The translations under genes and the position numbers were made by a program. 64,000 bases of DNA from NCBI GenBank assembly GCA_016790075.1, contig JAEUPP010000006.1, positions 248,001 through 312,000 on the forward strand, in the 5' to 3' direction. Within the stretch, counting starts at the first letter, position 1, and the number at the start of each line of letters is the position of its first letter. A model generated the notes under the pieces. It searched no databases. It was not told where the DNA came from and saw only the letters and a list, made by a program, of their open reading frames with translations. This stretch comes from Rhodanobacteraceae bacterium. GTDB lineage: Bacteria; Pseudomonadota; Gammaproteobacteria; Xanthomonadales; Rhodanobacteraceae. Positions 51,395-60,162 of the stretch are shown in pieces.

Positions 51395-52042
51395 CTAGCT
51401 GACGTCGGCATCGCCGCTGTCGTTGTTGGTGCGGGCTGGCGGCATAACCTCGCGTGTAGCGGCTCTGCGTACGGCCTGAACAGCCTGCGCGGCCGCGCCG
51501 GGGTCGGCTGCCTCGGTGCTGGTGCGTAAAGGCCGTACAACGGCGCGCTCGCTCTTGATCAGACGGTCCGCGGTTTTCATGATTCCGGCGATATCGGCGC
51601 GAGGGGGGCGTATCCCCTCAAACTGCGTGAGTAGTTCAGGCAGGGCTGCCACAGCCTGTTCGACCACGGCGACGACCGCCGCGTCCGGCGTCAGGGACTT
51701 GTCGATAACACGGTCGAGCAAGCGCTCAAAGCGCGCATTGAAATCACCTAGCGTTGGAACTCCAACCATGCGGCTGCTGCCTTTGAGGGTATGAAACGAG
51801 CGCCGCAGCGGCATTACCCGGCTGAGGTTGCCCGGCGCAGCCTTCCACAACATCAGGTTGCGACGCAGATTGCCGATCTCGGACTTGACCTCGGCGATGA
51901 ACACCCCGCGCAGATCGTCGTCGACCTCGTTGCCGCCACCGGGGGTTTGGTCTGAGATCGAGGGACGCGACCGCCCGCGCCCTAGCCAGATGCCAAGGCC
52001 GACCAGAATGACCGCGACTGCGGCGAACAACAGGTAAATCAT
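51395..52042 (-). CDS. Membrane-anchored stand-alone Hpt phosphotransfer protein
   Basis: A 215-residue protein. An N-terminal membrane helix (IYLLFAAVAVILVGLGIWLG) is followed by a linker and an Hpt domain (about 45-165): GVFIAEVKSEIGNLRRNLML, then PLRRSFHTLKGSSRMVGVPT, where the histidine of FHTLKGSS is the phosphate acceptor. The remainder is a low-complexity Ala/Arg tail. The Hpt resembles those of ChpA/PilL-type chemosensory kinases, but here it stands alone with no kinase or receiver next to it. Anchoring an Hpt module to the membrane is uncommon. It may collect phosphate from a hybrid kinase encoded elsewhere. Confidence 0.85.
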   Translation of the reverse strand: MIYLLFAAVAVILVGLGIWLGRGRSRPSISDQTPGGGNEVDDDLRGVFIAEVKSEIGNLRRNLMLWKAAPGNLSRVMPLRRSFHTLKGSSRMVGVPTLGDFNARFERLLDRVIDKSLTPDAAVVAVVEQAVAALPELLTQFEGIRPPRADIAGIMKTADRLIKSERAVVRPLRTSTEAADPGAAAQAVQAVRRAATREVMPPARTNNDSGDADVS

Positions 52043-52218
52043 GAAGCCCGCCTCCCGACGGCACTACCCCGGGGACGTTTTACCGGTGCGCGCAGGCGCT
52101 TGTAAACGCATCAGGGATCTTTTGTACCAAGCTTGCGGTCGCAGACCGCGGTGGCTAATGCTGCCGCTTGGGCGATATCGGCGGGCTCTTCCGCCGCGGC
52201 GATGGGGGAGGACCTGCC

Positions 52219-52746
52219 ATGACCTTGGTCGAGTACCGGTCGTTATCGCGTTTTGCACTGGGGCTGGGCATGCTGATTGCCACCCCGCTGGCTGCGCAGG
52301 AGTCCGCCATGTCACAAGCCGGACCCGTCGCCGAGGTCGTGGCGGTTGCATCTACGGCTACGTGGTTGCTCCGTTGTGCCGTGGCGGTGCCATTGGTGCC
52401 GGCGGCGGGGAACAGGGGGCTGCGCCAGCGTCTGGATGCCCTCGCACCGGGGCGCGAAGTCCATCTGATCCTGGATCGCCTGCGTGTCGACGTGGACCCG
52501 GGGGCATTGTATCGGGTGGAACTCACCGGCACGGCGAAGTCTGCTCCGGTGGTTGCCGTCGGCAGCTTTGCGGTGTTCGGGGTTTCGCACCGGGAAGGTG
52601 CAACCGCGCAGCGTAGCTTTGTGGTTACCAGCGCGCTGCGCCAGCTTGTCGATAGCGGCGGCATCATTGTGCGCTTCGTGCCTGATGTCGCAGCTGCTGC
52701 CGACGCGCGGGTGAGCGTCGGCAAGATTTCTCTCGTCGAACAGTGA
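52219..52746 (+). CDS. Exported stand-alone paralogue of the tyrosinase C-terminal domain
   Basis: A 175-residue protein; GGGGGAGG precedes the ATG at 52219. A signal-like start (SLSRFALGLGMLIATPLAAQ) leads to a beta domain. From about residue 79 it aligns with the last 115 residues of the tyrosinase at 52849: GREVHLILDRLRVDVDPGAL here against EQRAFLVLSKLEAQVQPEVL there, then YRVEL against YHVYL, SFVVTSALRQL against SFDVTDLLRRL, and VGKISLVEQ against VGTIELQMQ at both C-termini. In plant and bacterial polyphenol oxidases this domain (PPO1_KFDV-like) covers the copper site. The gene is 102 bases upstream of the tyrosinase and in the same direction. It may shield, fold or metallate the enzyme in trans. 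It is unlike MelC1 caddie proteins. Confidence 0.75.
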   Translation: MTLVEYRSLSRFALGLGMLIATPLAAQESAMSQAGPVAEVVAVASTATWLLRCAVAVPLVPAAGNRGLRQRLDALAPGREVHLILDRLRVDVDPGALYRVELTGTAKSAPVVAVGSFAVFGVSHREGATAQRSFVVTSALRQLVDSGGIIVRFVPDVAAAADARVSVGKISLVEQ

Positions 52747-52848
52747 ACGGCGACGAGCCATATTTCGTGCGTTGAAGTTGGTTTTGTGTGGGTGTATACC
52801 TGTGGCGTTTTTCATTGTCCAACCGATGCCGCCATAGGGGAGAACGCC

Positions 52849-54336
52849 ATGACCAGTATTTCCCGCCGCGATTTCGTTCGCGGCGCCGCTGCCGTTCCGC
52901 TTTCGTTCTGGTTGCTCAAGTACGCTGGTGCGCAGGAGCCGCGTGTGCGTTACGACGCGCGCAGTCCCAAGGGCCAGGAAATGCTCAAGATCTACGCTGG
53001 CGCCGTAAAGAGCATGCAGGCGCTCGCGGCCACCGACCCGAGCAACTGGACCTTCCAGTGGTATACACATTTCGTCAAGGGATCGACAACCAAGAGCGCC
53101 GAGATAAGCCGCATCTTTGGCCCCGCGCCCAGCCCCCACAAGGATCTCGCGCTGGCGATGTGGAACACCTGCCAGGCGCATAGCGGTCAGAACGAGAACC
53201 TGTTCCTGCCCTGGCACCGCATGTTCGTGCTGGCGTTCGAGAACATTGTCCGCGCGGTAAGCCAGCGCAATGACTTCACCTTGCCGTACTGGAACTATTC
53301 GGTCAGCGGCCCTACGCATGGCGTGCTGCCGGATCAATTCAGAATGAAGGATGATCCAGTTTTTGGTCCACTTTACGTGGCCGAGCGCAATTCTTTGGCC
53401 AACGCAGGCAAGCCCATTGATCAGGGGCAGCCGAACAACCCGCTGGGTCTGCAGGCACTGAACCAGCCACAGTATTCCCCCAGTGGCGCGCTGCAGGGCT
53501 TTTGCCTTGCACTGGACTCCGGCCTGCACGGCAACGTACACGTGCTGACCGGCAATACTCAGAACATGGGGGCAGTGCCTTGGGCCGCCCGCGACCCCAT
53601 CTTCTGGCTGCACCACTGCAATATCGACCGGCTCTGGGCGAGCTGGAACGCGAACGGAGGCGTGAACCCGAAGGCGCCGTGGAATGACGACACATTCGTG
53701 TTCGCTGATCCCAAGGGCAATCGCGTCGTCGCCAAGGTGTCAGACTATTTCAACATCCGTGCACTGGGTTATTCCTACGACCGGCTGGAGCCCAAGCCCA
53801 GCCGGTCTCCGTTTGCACTCGCCGCTGCGTCCGCCTCGTCGCGCAAGCCGCAGCGCACTGCGCGCGTCAGCGTCGACGGCGGTGTAGCGCTGGGGGCTGC
53901 GCCGGTACGGGTACAGCTGGACACGGCGGGCATGCAGGAGTCCGCGCCGCCGCTGTCCCAGACTTTGCAGTTGGCCGCCAAGGAACAGCGCGCGTTTCTG
54001 GTGCTGAGCAAGCTTGAGGCGCAAGTGCAGCCCGAAGTGCTCTATCACGTATACCTGGAATTGCCGGAGGGCACGACGCCCGAAAAAGGTGTCGACTACT
54101 ACGTCGGCACGCTGACCTTTTTCGACGCGCTCAAGCTCGATCATGGCGATGCTGAACACAGCGCTCACACCGGCGGCGAGGACAAGTTCTACAGCTTCGA
54201 CGTGACCGATCTCCTGCGCCGGCTCCGGGTGAGCAAAGTTCTTGGCGAGCGGCCATCAGTGACGATAGCGCCGGTTGGTGAGCCCGCCAGCGCGGCCAAA
54301 GCCGTGGTCGGGACGATAGAGCTGCAGATGCAGTAA
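52849..54336 (+). CDS. Tat-exported tyrosinase / polyphenol oxidase
   Basis: A 495-residue type-3 copper enzyme; GGGGAG precedes the ATG at 52849. The start SISRRDFVRGAAAVPLSFWL is a twin-arginine signal. CuA ligands are probably H74 (WYTHF), H111 (NTCQAHS) and H123 (NLFLPWHRMF); Cys108 is placed to form the Cys-His thioether seen in catechol oxidases. CuB ligands are H227 and H231 (GLHGNVHV) and H256 (FWLHHCNIDRLW). After the catalytic domain (to about 300) a Ser/Pro/Arg linker joins a C-terminal beta domain (about 340-495) like that of plant PPO, whose paralogue is encoded just upstream. The enzyme oxidises mono- or diphenols to quinones with oxygen, in the periplasm or outside. Confidence 0.93.
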   Translation: MTSISRRDFVRGAAAVPLSFWLLKYAGAQEPRVRYDARSPKGQEMLKIYAGAVKSMQALAATDPSNWTFQWYTHFVKGSTTKSAEISRIFGPAPSPHKDLALAMWNTCQAHSGQNENLFLPWHRMFVLAFENIVRAVSQRNDFTLPYWNYSVSGPTHGVLPDQFRMKDDPVFGPLYVAERNSLANAGKPIDQGQPNNPLGLQALNQPQYSPSGALQGFCLALDSGLHGNVHVLTGNTQNMGAVPWAARDPIFWLHHCNIDRLWASWNANGGVNPKAPWNDDTFVFADPKGNRVVAKVSDYFNIRALGYSYDRLEPKPSRSPFALAAASASSRKPQRTARVSVDGGVALGAAPVRVQLDTAGMQESAPPLSQTLQLAAKEQRAFLVLSKLEAQVQPEVLYHVYLELPEGTTPEKGVDYYVGTLTFFDALKLDHGDAEHSAHTGGEDKFYSFDVTDLLRRLRVSKVLGERPSVTIAPVGEPASAAKAVVGTIELQMQ

Positions 54337-54355
54337 TCGTATCCTGGCCTTTAGA

Positions 54356-54383
54356 GCCGGGTTCCGCACTGGCGGAACCCGGC
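54356..54383. terminator. Intrinsic terminator between tyrosinase and YIP1 genes
   Basis: GCCGGGTTCCGC (54356-54367) pairs perfectly over 12 bp with 54372-54383 around an ACTG loop. T runs on either side are short (two or three). It separates convergent genes. Confidence 0.75.
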
Positions 54384-54391
54384 TTGGGTGC

Positions 54392-54976
54392 TTAGCTGAC
54401 AGCCATGGTGCTGATCGCGGCGCCTATCATGATTGCGCTGATGATGAAGCCGGTAACGAAGCTCAGCACAATGGCGATGACCAGAACGACCGCGAAATAT
54501 CCACCGGTTTTTTCCGGTGGAGACTTCATGGTGCAGGGCAGGGCCAGATAGAGCTGGACCAGCGAATAGATACTGCCTGCCAGCGCGATGATCCAGCCAA
54601 GGAAAGGAATCAGCAGAAACACGCCGGCGACCCAGCTCGCGGTCGAGGCATAGACGACGGTCTTGTGCGCCTGGATGGTGCTCTTTTGCGCACCAAACGT
54701 CGGAGCGAGCGCGTCGACGATCAGCGCCAATGCAAAGGTCAGGCCTATGGCTATGGCGTATTGCAGGATCATGACGACAAACAATATGCCTATGCTGCCC
54801 GGAGCGAATACCACGCTGCCGAGGAACCCGAACACGGCCGGAATCGCCGCCAGTATCATGGCGTAGCCCGTATAAAGCGTGGCGACATCGGTGTGTTCCT
54901 GCGCAATCACCGGCCACTCCGTCTTCGGCGAGAGCAGCACGTTCTTTACGCGTTCGATAAGTTTGTTGATGTCCAT
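54392..54976 (-). CDS. YIP1-family membrane protein
   Basis: A 194-residue membrane protein; AGGAGAG sits before the ATG at 54976. It begins MDINKLIERVKNVLLSPKTE and WPVIAQEHTDVATLYTGYAM, the standard YIP1 opening, then five membrane helices, with GWIIALAGSIYSLVQLYLAL near the middle. Bacterial YIP1 proteins have no settled function. It is a single-gene unit. Confidence 0.88.
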   Translation of the reverse strand: MDINKLIERVKNVLLSPKTEWPVIAQEHTDVATLYTGYAMILAAIPAVFGFLGSVVFAPGSIGILFVVMILQYAIAIGLTFALALIVDALAPTFGAQKSTIQAHKTVVYASTASWVAGVFLLIPFLGWIIALAGSIYSLVQLYLALPCTMKSPPEKTGGYFAVVLVIAIVLSFVTGFIISAIMIGAAISTMAVS

Positions 54977-55173
54977 AGCTCTCCTATCCCCAGTCGATGG
55001 TGGCTCAGGGCGCGGCCACCGGCGCAAACAGGGCGATTCTAGCCCTGCCGGCCGCAAGCGTGTGGCGGATTGGTTGCACCCCACTTGTGATCGGTCACCG
55101 GCACAAAGCGTGCATCCGATCACAGGATGTGAGCTGCTAAACTCGTGCGCTTTCGCGAATTCCGGAATATCTC

Positions 55174-55383
55174 ATGGCCAGACCCAACCCTGCGGTGGCG
55201 AAGACGATTCCCGCCAATGCCGAGAGTCGTTACGAAGTGACACTGGCGGACATCCCGCTCTCCTGTCCTATGCCGGGCATGAGCCTTTGGAACTCCCACC
55301 CCAAGGTTTATCTGCCCATCGAAGACGAAGGTGGTGAATCGGTTTGTGCCTATTGCGGGGCACACTACGTGCTCAAGCGCTGA
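55174..55383 (+). CDS. Zinc-finger CHCC-type small protein
   Basis: A 69-residue protein homologous to the NDUFS6/zf-CHCC family. SCPMPGMSLWNSHPKVYLPI holds the first Cys and the His, and SVCAYCGAHYVLKR the last two Cys. It binds zinc. The mitochondrial relative helps assemble complex I; the bacterial role is unclear. It sits 11 bases before, and may be coupled to, the glycosyltransferase gene, as often in Xanthomonadales. Confidence 0.92.
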   Translation: MARPNPAVAKTIPANAESRYEVTLADIPLSCPMPGMSLWNSHPKVYLPIEDEGGESVCAYCGAHYVLKR

Positions 55384-55393
55384 ACGGTTGTTT

Positions 55394-56539
55394 GTGCAGG
55401 GGCGTAGGCTCACGGTGGTGCAACTTGTCCCGGCCCTGGATACGGGTGGGGTAGAGCGTTCCACGCTCGAAGTCGGAGCCGCTCTGGCTGCCGCTGGGCA
55501 TCGTTCCGTTGTGGTCTCCGGTGGCGGCCGTCTGGTGCCCCGTCTGCTGGCTGAGGGCAGCGAGCATGTCCAGCGTTCGATAGGCGCGAAGTCGCTGCTC
55601 ACGCTGCGTCATGTCGCCGGGCTGCGCAGCCTGTTCCATGATCTCAAGCCCGATATCGTGCATGCCCGTTCGCGACTGCCGGCATGGCTTGCCCACTTCG
55701 CCCTGAAGAGCGGCCCTCCGACGACCCACTTCGTGACCACGGCGCATGGGCTCAATACCCCCGGGCGCTACAGCGCGATCATGACGCGTGGCGAACGTGT
55801 CATTGCCGTGTCGCACACGGTACGCGACTACCTGATCAGTCATTACGAGATCGATCCAGAGCGCATAGTCGTGATTCCGCGCGGCATTGATCTCGACGAG
55901 TTCCCGTACGGCCATCGCCCTGACGACGAATGGCTACGTGGGTTCTACGCTGACTATCCGCGCCTGCGTGGCGCACCGTTGCTGACCCTCCCGGGCCGGG
56001 GAACGCGGATCAAGGGCCATGCCGACGCGATCGAACTCATTGCTGCGCTGAAGACGCGCGGCATTGCGACGCGGTTGCTGCTGCTGGGTGTAGTTGAGGC
56101 CAGCCGCGGCAGTTATGTCGCGGAACTGCAGCGTCTTGCGGATGAGCGCGGCGTCGCCGACGACGTGGTCTTTGCCGCGCCACGCTCGGACGTGCGCGAT
56201 GTATATGCAGCCAGCGCACTCGTGCTTCAGCTGTCAAACAAACCGGAAGCATTTGGGCGCACGGTAATCGAGGCGCTCGCGCTTTGCCGGCCCGTACTCG
56301 GCTACGCGCACGGCGGTGTCGGCGAGTTGCTGACCGAGCTCTACCCCGCCGGGCGTGTGCCTTTCGAGGATTTTGGTCGTCTCGTCGAACGTGCGGCGGA
56401 ACTGCTGCGCCTGGCGCCGGCGATTCCGCCGCTGCGCCGCTATCAGCTTGCCGACATGCAGCGCGCGACGCTCGCGTTGTACAGCGCCCTCGTCAATAAC
56501 GACGAAAGCAGCCTGCGCTCAACCTATGCCATGAGTTGA
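55394..56539 (+). CDS. GT4-family glycosyltransferase
   Basis: About 381 residues of a GT-B fold glycosyltransferase. The start is uncertain: GTG at 55394 is chosen, with TTG 55388 and GTG 55415 possible. The N-terminal domain has VVQLVPALDTGGVERSTLEV with GGVE, the acceptor part HARSRLPAWLAHFALK and TAHGLNTPGRYSAIMTRGER. The C-terminal GT4 motif is LSNKPEAFGRTVIEALALCR with the EAFG...E catalytic pair and VLGYAHGGVGELL. It likely adds a hexose during LPS-core or O-antigen assembly, given the O-antigen ligase and GT2 genes that follow on the same strand. Confidence 0.9.
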   Translation: MQGRRLTVVQLVPALDTGGVERSTLEVGAALAAAGHRSVVVSGGGRLVPRLLAEGSEHVQRSIGAKSLLTLRHVAGLRSLFHDLKPDIVHARSRLPAWLAHFALKSGPPTTHFVTTAHGLNTPGRYSAIMTRGERVIAVSHTVRDYLISHYEIDPERIVVIPRGIDLDEFPYGHRPDDEWLRGFYADYPRLRGAPLLTLPGRGTRIKGHADAIELIAALKTRGIATRLLLLGVVEASRGSYVAELQRLADERGVADDVVFAAPRSDVRDVYAASALVLQLSNKPEAFGRTVIEALALCRPVLGYAHGGVGELLTELYPAGRVPFEDFGRLVERAAELLRLAPAIPPLRRYQLADMQRATLALYSALVNNDESSLRSTYAMS

Positions 56540-56706
56540 CCGCGGTGTGCCGGATGTGGCCGAGTAGTGCGGTGTGCGTAGGACTCATGCACGACCGCGC
56601 CGTGGCTGCGCTAGCCCTTGGCCAGTAGCAAAGGCAAGCAGCTCGGTGTATTGGCTGTGTGGCCAGCACTGGGGCTGACCTTTCCCACGGTATCATCGCG
56701 CCCCGC

Positions 56707-57969
56707 ATGAGTATCCTGTTGCTGCGCGAGCGAATCGCGACTGTACTTCCCTCCGCGCTGCTGCCGCTTCTGGCTGCCGCGTTGTTGTTGCCGTTCGGCC
56801 GTGCGGCTGAATTCGGCGTGCTGCTCTGTTTCATCGCCGGTAGTCTGGGCTTCCTGCGCGGAACCCTGGCATGGCCGGTGTGCGCCGATGTGCGCCTATT
56901 TGTCTTGCTCTGGCTTTGCTACACCGCGGCTGCGGCATTATCAGCCTTCGATGCGGTAAATCCCTCCAAGAGCTGGGGCACGGTGCTGGCTGCACTGCGG
57001 TTTTTGCCGCTGGGCATCTACGCACTCTGCGCCGTATCGGCCCCGCGCAGCCAGCAGCGGCTACGCGACGGGGTGGGCGCAATCGTGGCGATCTGGCTGC
57101 TCGATGCCTGGGTGCAGGCCTTGACTGGCTGGAGCCTGGGAGGAGCGCCCGAGGCGGAGCGTCTGAGCGGCCTGTTCGGTGCCGACAACCTCAAGCTGGG
57201 CCCCGTGCTGGCGACCTTGTCACCCTTCCTGCTGCTCGCTGTGCGGGAGCGCTGGGGGCGCCGTGGTCTCGCGCTCGCATTCGCCTTCGTGTTTTTGCCG
57301 GTGCTGCTGGCGGGGTCCCGCGCGAGCTGGTTTGCACTTGCGCTCGTTGCGCTGGTGTTGCTCTGGCGCGAAATCCGCAAGCCACTGCGTTTCGCGGCGG
57401 CGCTTGGTGTGCTGGGGCTTGTGATTGCTGCTGCCGTAGCTGCCGCCTGGAGCAGCTCTGACGCATTCCAGGCGCGGATGCAGCGTACTTTGCAGGCCCT
57501 TGAGGGCACGCCCGGTGAACTTGATTTCGCGCTCGCCGGGCGTGCTCAGATCTGGCAAACGGCTACGGCAATGATTGCGGCGCATCCGCTCAACGGCGTT
57601 GGTGTGCGCGGGTTTCGTTATGCCTACGCGGACTATGCGCTGCCCGGCGATACCTTTGTACAGCGCGACGGTACTGGTGCTGCGCACGCCCACCAATGGG
57701 TGCTGGAAGTGCTCAGTGAAACCGGGATGCTCGGTCTGGCGCTTTGGCTTGCCGGCATTGCTGCCGCGATACGCGCCTGGCGGCGTGCCAATGTGGTGCA
57801 GCGTAACGCCGCGTTGGCGCCGGGTCTCGCTCTCGTTGCGATGGCATTTCCGTTGAACACGCATCTTGCGTTTTATTCGGCCTGGTGGGGGTTGCTGTTC
57901 TGGTGGCTGATCGCGCTGTATTGCGCAGCGCTGGCGATCAAGAGTCCTGCGGAGATGTCCGATGCGTGA
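56707..57969 (+). CDS. O-antigen ligase-like membrane protein
   Basis: A 420-residue polytopic protein (about 11-12 helices) of the WaaL/Wzy_C family. The large periplasmic loop contains DFALAGRAQIWQTATAMIAA, HPLNGVGVRGFRYAYADYAL, and the conserved HAHQWVLEVLSETGMLGLAL, in which the histidine and glutamate are family hallmarks. It would join O-antigen or another glycan to lipid A-core in the periplasm. The ATG at 56707 has no strong binding site; a longer frame begins at 56659. It overlaps the next gene by eight bases. Confidence 0.88.
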   Translation: MSILLLRERIATVLPSALLPLLAAALLLPFGRAAEFGVLLCFIAGSLGFLRGTLAWPVCADVRLFVLLWLCYTAAAALSAFDAVNPSKSWGTVLAALRFLPLGIYALCAVSAPRSQQRLRDGVGAIVAIWLLDAWVQALTGWSLGGAPEAERLSGLFGADNLKLGPVLATLSPFLLLAVRERWGRRGLALAFAFVFLPVLLAGSRASWFALALVALVLLWREIRKPLRFAAALGVLGLVIAAAVAAAWSSSDAFQARMQRTLQALEGTPGELDFALAGRAQIWQTATAMIAAHPLNGVGVRGFRYAYADYALPGDTFVQRDGTGAAHAHQWVLEVLSETGMLGLALWLAGIAAAIRAWRRANVVQRNAALAPGLALVAMAFPLNTHLAFYSAWWGLLFWWLIALYCAALAIKSPAEMSDA

Positions 57970-58723
57970 AGCGCTGAGTCTCGTGGTCACGACGCTCAAC
58001 AACGCCGGCACCTTGCGGCGCTGCCTGGCAAGCGCGGCTTGGGCTGAGGATATCGTCGTGCTGGATTCGGGTTCGACCGATGCCACGCTGGTGATCGCCG
58101 CTGAATTCGGTGCACGCGTGTTTCACGAGCCGTTCAAGGGGTATGCAGCGCAGAAACAGAGTGGGATCGACAAGGCCCGGCATCGCTGGATCTTGCTGCT
58201 TGACGCGGATGAAGCGCTGACAGCCGCCGCGCGCGCTGCAATTGATGCAGCGTTGCTGGCACCGGGCGTCGCCGGATTTCGCCTGCCGCGGCGGGAACAG
58301 GTGTTCTGGACCTTCAACCATGCCGGCGTGCGCCTCAACACGCACTTGCGCTTGTTCGATCGCATGCGCGTGCGCATGAACGATGTGCCGGTACATGCGG
58401 CACCCGAAACGCACGCAGCCGTTGCCACGTTGCGCGACGCCGTATTCGAGCACTATGGTGAGCCCGATCTCGCGACCAAGATTGCGAAGATCAATGCCTA
58501 TTCGACTGGACTGGTCGAGCACAAGCGCAGCGGGCGCAAACGGTTTCTCGCGGCACGAATGGTGTTGTACCCAGGCGTGTTCTTCCTGCGCCAGTACTTC
58601 GGCAAGCGCTGGTTCCTCGATGGATGGGCTGGCTACATCAATGCCGTCACTGCGGCTTATTACGTATTTATCAAATACGCCAAGGTGTACGAGGCTCAGC
58701 GCAGGAGTGAGCTCGGGCAATAG
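57962..58723 (+). CDS. GT2-family glycosyltransferase (WaaE/KdtX-like)
   Basis: A 253-residue GT-A fold enzyme. LSLVVTTLNNAGTLRRCLAS at the start and DIVVLDSGSTDATLVIAAEF form the nucleotide-sugar site; the DxD-like motif is WILLLDADEALTAAA. The C-terminal half (AKINAYSTGLVEHKRSGRKR, FLDGWAGYINAVTAAYYVFI) matches the WaaE/KdtX lipopolysaccharide core beta-glucosyltransferases. It overlaps the ligase gene by eight bases and so is co-translated. It probably adds glucose to the inner core. Confidence 0.92.
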   Translation: MREALSLVVTTLNNAGTLRRCLASAAWAEDIVVLDSGSTDATLVIAAEFGARVFHEPFKGYAAQKQSGIDKARHRWILLLDADEALTAAARAAIDAALLAPGVAGFRLPRREQVFWTFNHAGVRLNTHLRLFDRMRVRMNDVPVHAAPETHAAVATLRDAVFEHYGEPDLATKIAKINAYSTGLVEHKRSGRKRFLAARMVLYPGVFFLRQYFGKRWFLDGWAGYINAVTAAYYVFIKYAKVYEAQRRSELGQ

Positions 58724-58788
58724 CGGCTTGCGGCATGTTGCCGGAGGTTTCTTGCGCCGGTGAAGCGGCGGCTCGGGCACCGCATCAG

Positions 58789-60162
58789 TCAGCTATCTTC
58801 GGACTTGAGCAAACGCAGTGCCATCGCGACCACGAGCAGTGTCGCGGCGACAAGTACGAACCAGAGCAGCACGTTACGCCAGTCCGGTTCGCGCTGCTTC
58901 GGCGGCGGCACGAGTGCGGCTTCGCCGCTGATGGTGCGGCTGCTCTCGGGGATGGCTGGATAGGGGTTCCAGTCGGCGCCATGGCGTCGCCGCAGTGCGT
59001 CCAGCAAGGCCGTGATCGGCGCGTCGCGGCGCTGTGTCTTCGCGCTGCCCGCGGCTATGGAATAGGGCCCTTCACCTTGGGCAAGAAACACCAGCACTTC
59101 GGGGCGATAACCCAGTACCAGCGAAGGTGGCGTGTTCGGCGTCGGAGCGGCGTCGACTCGCCATTCGCGATCGCGGGTGGTGGCATTGAGGTGCTGCGGT
59201 ATGGAACTTTCCACCGCATCGCCGGTGGCGACACGATAGCCGGTCCAGGGGCCGGCCCGTGAGGTCCAGGGCCGGGTGTCGATATCGCGGCTGCGCACGG
59301 TCCATGTCGCGACACTGTTGCTGCCGCCGATCTTTACATCGAGTTGCTGCGCAGGTATCCGCGCTCCGGTGCGGTAGACATAGTAGACGCGTTCGCCTTC
59401 CTGCCGCTGCTCGGCGACCAGGCTGAGCCAGCGCCATTCGGGCTCGGGCGGTGGCGGCGCGGTTTCGGCGCGGACCGCTTGCAGCGGTGGCAAGGCACTC
59501 GTGGTCGCGGTGACGCGTAGGTAACGGAAACCGCGTTCTCGGCCGATTTCCAGCTGGTCGCGGCGCATCCGCAACGGGCCGTTACGCAGATCTGCGATGA
59601 CCCCGTTGCCTAGCGTATTCCAGTGCTGCAGGTCGTCGCTGGCCGACAGGGTGACGCTGGTCCGGAATGCCGGCACATCGTCAGCCCAGACCAACCGTAG
59701 CGCGGCGAGCGGGATCTGGACCTGGCTCAAGTCCAGCAGCAGCTCGCGTGCCGGCTCGGCGGCTGCAGCAGGAGTGACACTGGCCTCGACACGCAGCACG
59801 CGGCCTTGCGCATCCCGCTCAGTGCGTAGGTTCCAGTCCGAATCCACTTCGCCGGGACGCAGTGGCGGTAGCAGGAACCAGGGTAGATCAAGCAACTCGC
59901 GCGGCCATTCCTGGGCACTCGCCCCTTCCGGCCCCAGCAAGGCCGCGGGCAGCGACTCGCCGGCCGCATTGAACACCTCGATGTCAGCCAGATCACGGTC
60001 CTGAGCTGCCCGGTATATGGCTTCACTGAGTACGACACGAAACGCGCCGCCGTCGGCCCGTGCAAGGCGCAGGGGCCATTCCTGGGAATAGTCGCTGCGT
60101 TGGCCGGCAGATGCGGCGTAAGCCGCGAGGCTTAGCAGTGCCAGCAGGGCCGCGCGCTTCAT
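58789..60162 (-). CDS. DUF3999-domain exported protein
   Basis: A 457-residue protein with signal peptide MKRAALLALLSLAAYAASAG, beta-rich periplasmic body and a single C-terminal helix (NVLLWFVLVAATLLVVAMAL) with a short basic-acidic tail. DUF3999 marks are YSQEWPLRLARADGGAFRVV, LADIEVFNAAGESLPAALLG and SLVLGYRPEVLVFLAQGEGP. It overlaps the DUF2339 gene upstream by ATGA, a conserved pairing in proteobacteria. The function is unknown; the pairing suggests a membrane complex. Confidence 0.9.
   Translation of the reverse strand: MKRAALLALLSLAAYAASAGQRSDYSQEWPLRLARADGGAFRVVLSEAIYRAAQDRDLADIEVFNAAGESLPAALLGPEGASAQEWPRELLDLPWFLLPPLRPGEVDSDWNLRTERDAQGRVLRVEASVTPAAAAEPARELLLDLSQVQIPLAALRLVWADDVPAFRTSVTLSASDDLQHWNTLGNGVIADLRNGPLRMRRDQLEIGRERGFRYLRVTATTSALPPLQAVRAETAPPPPEPEWRWLSLVAEQRQEGERVYYVYRTGARIPAQQLDVKIGGSNSVATWTVRSRDIDTRPWTSRAGPWTGYRVATGDAVESSIPQHLNATTRDREWRVDAAPTPNTPPSLVLGYRPEVLVFLAQGEGPYSIAAGSAKTQRRDAPITALLDALRRRHGADWNPYPAIPESSRTISGEAALVPPPKQREPDWRNVLLWFVLVAATLLVVAMALRLLKSEDS

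Noticed and set aside
52219-52746. MelC1-type copper caddie protein
   Set aside because: The small protein before the tyrosinase lacks the His-rich copper-binding character of MelC1 and instead matches the tyrosinase's own C-terminal domain.
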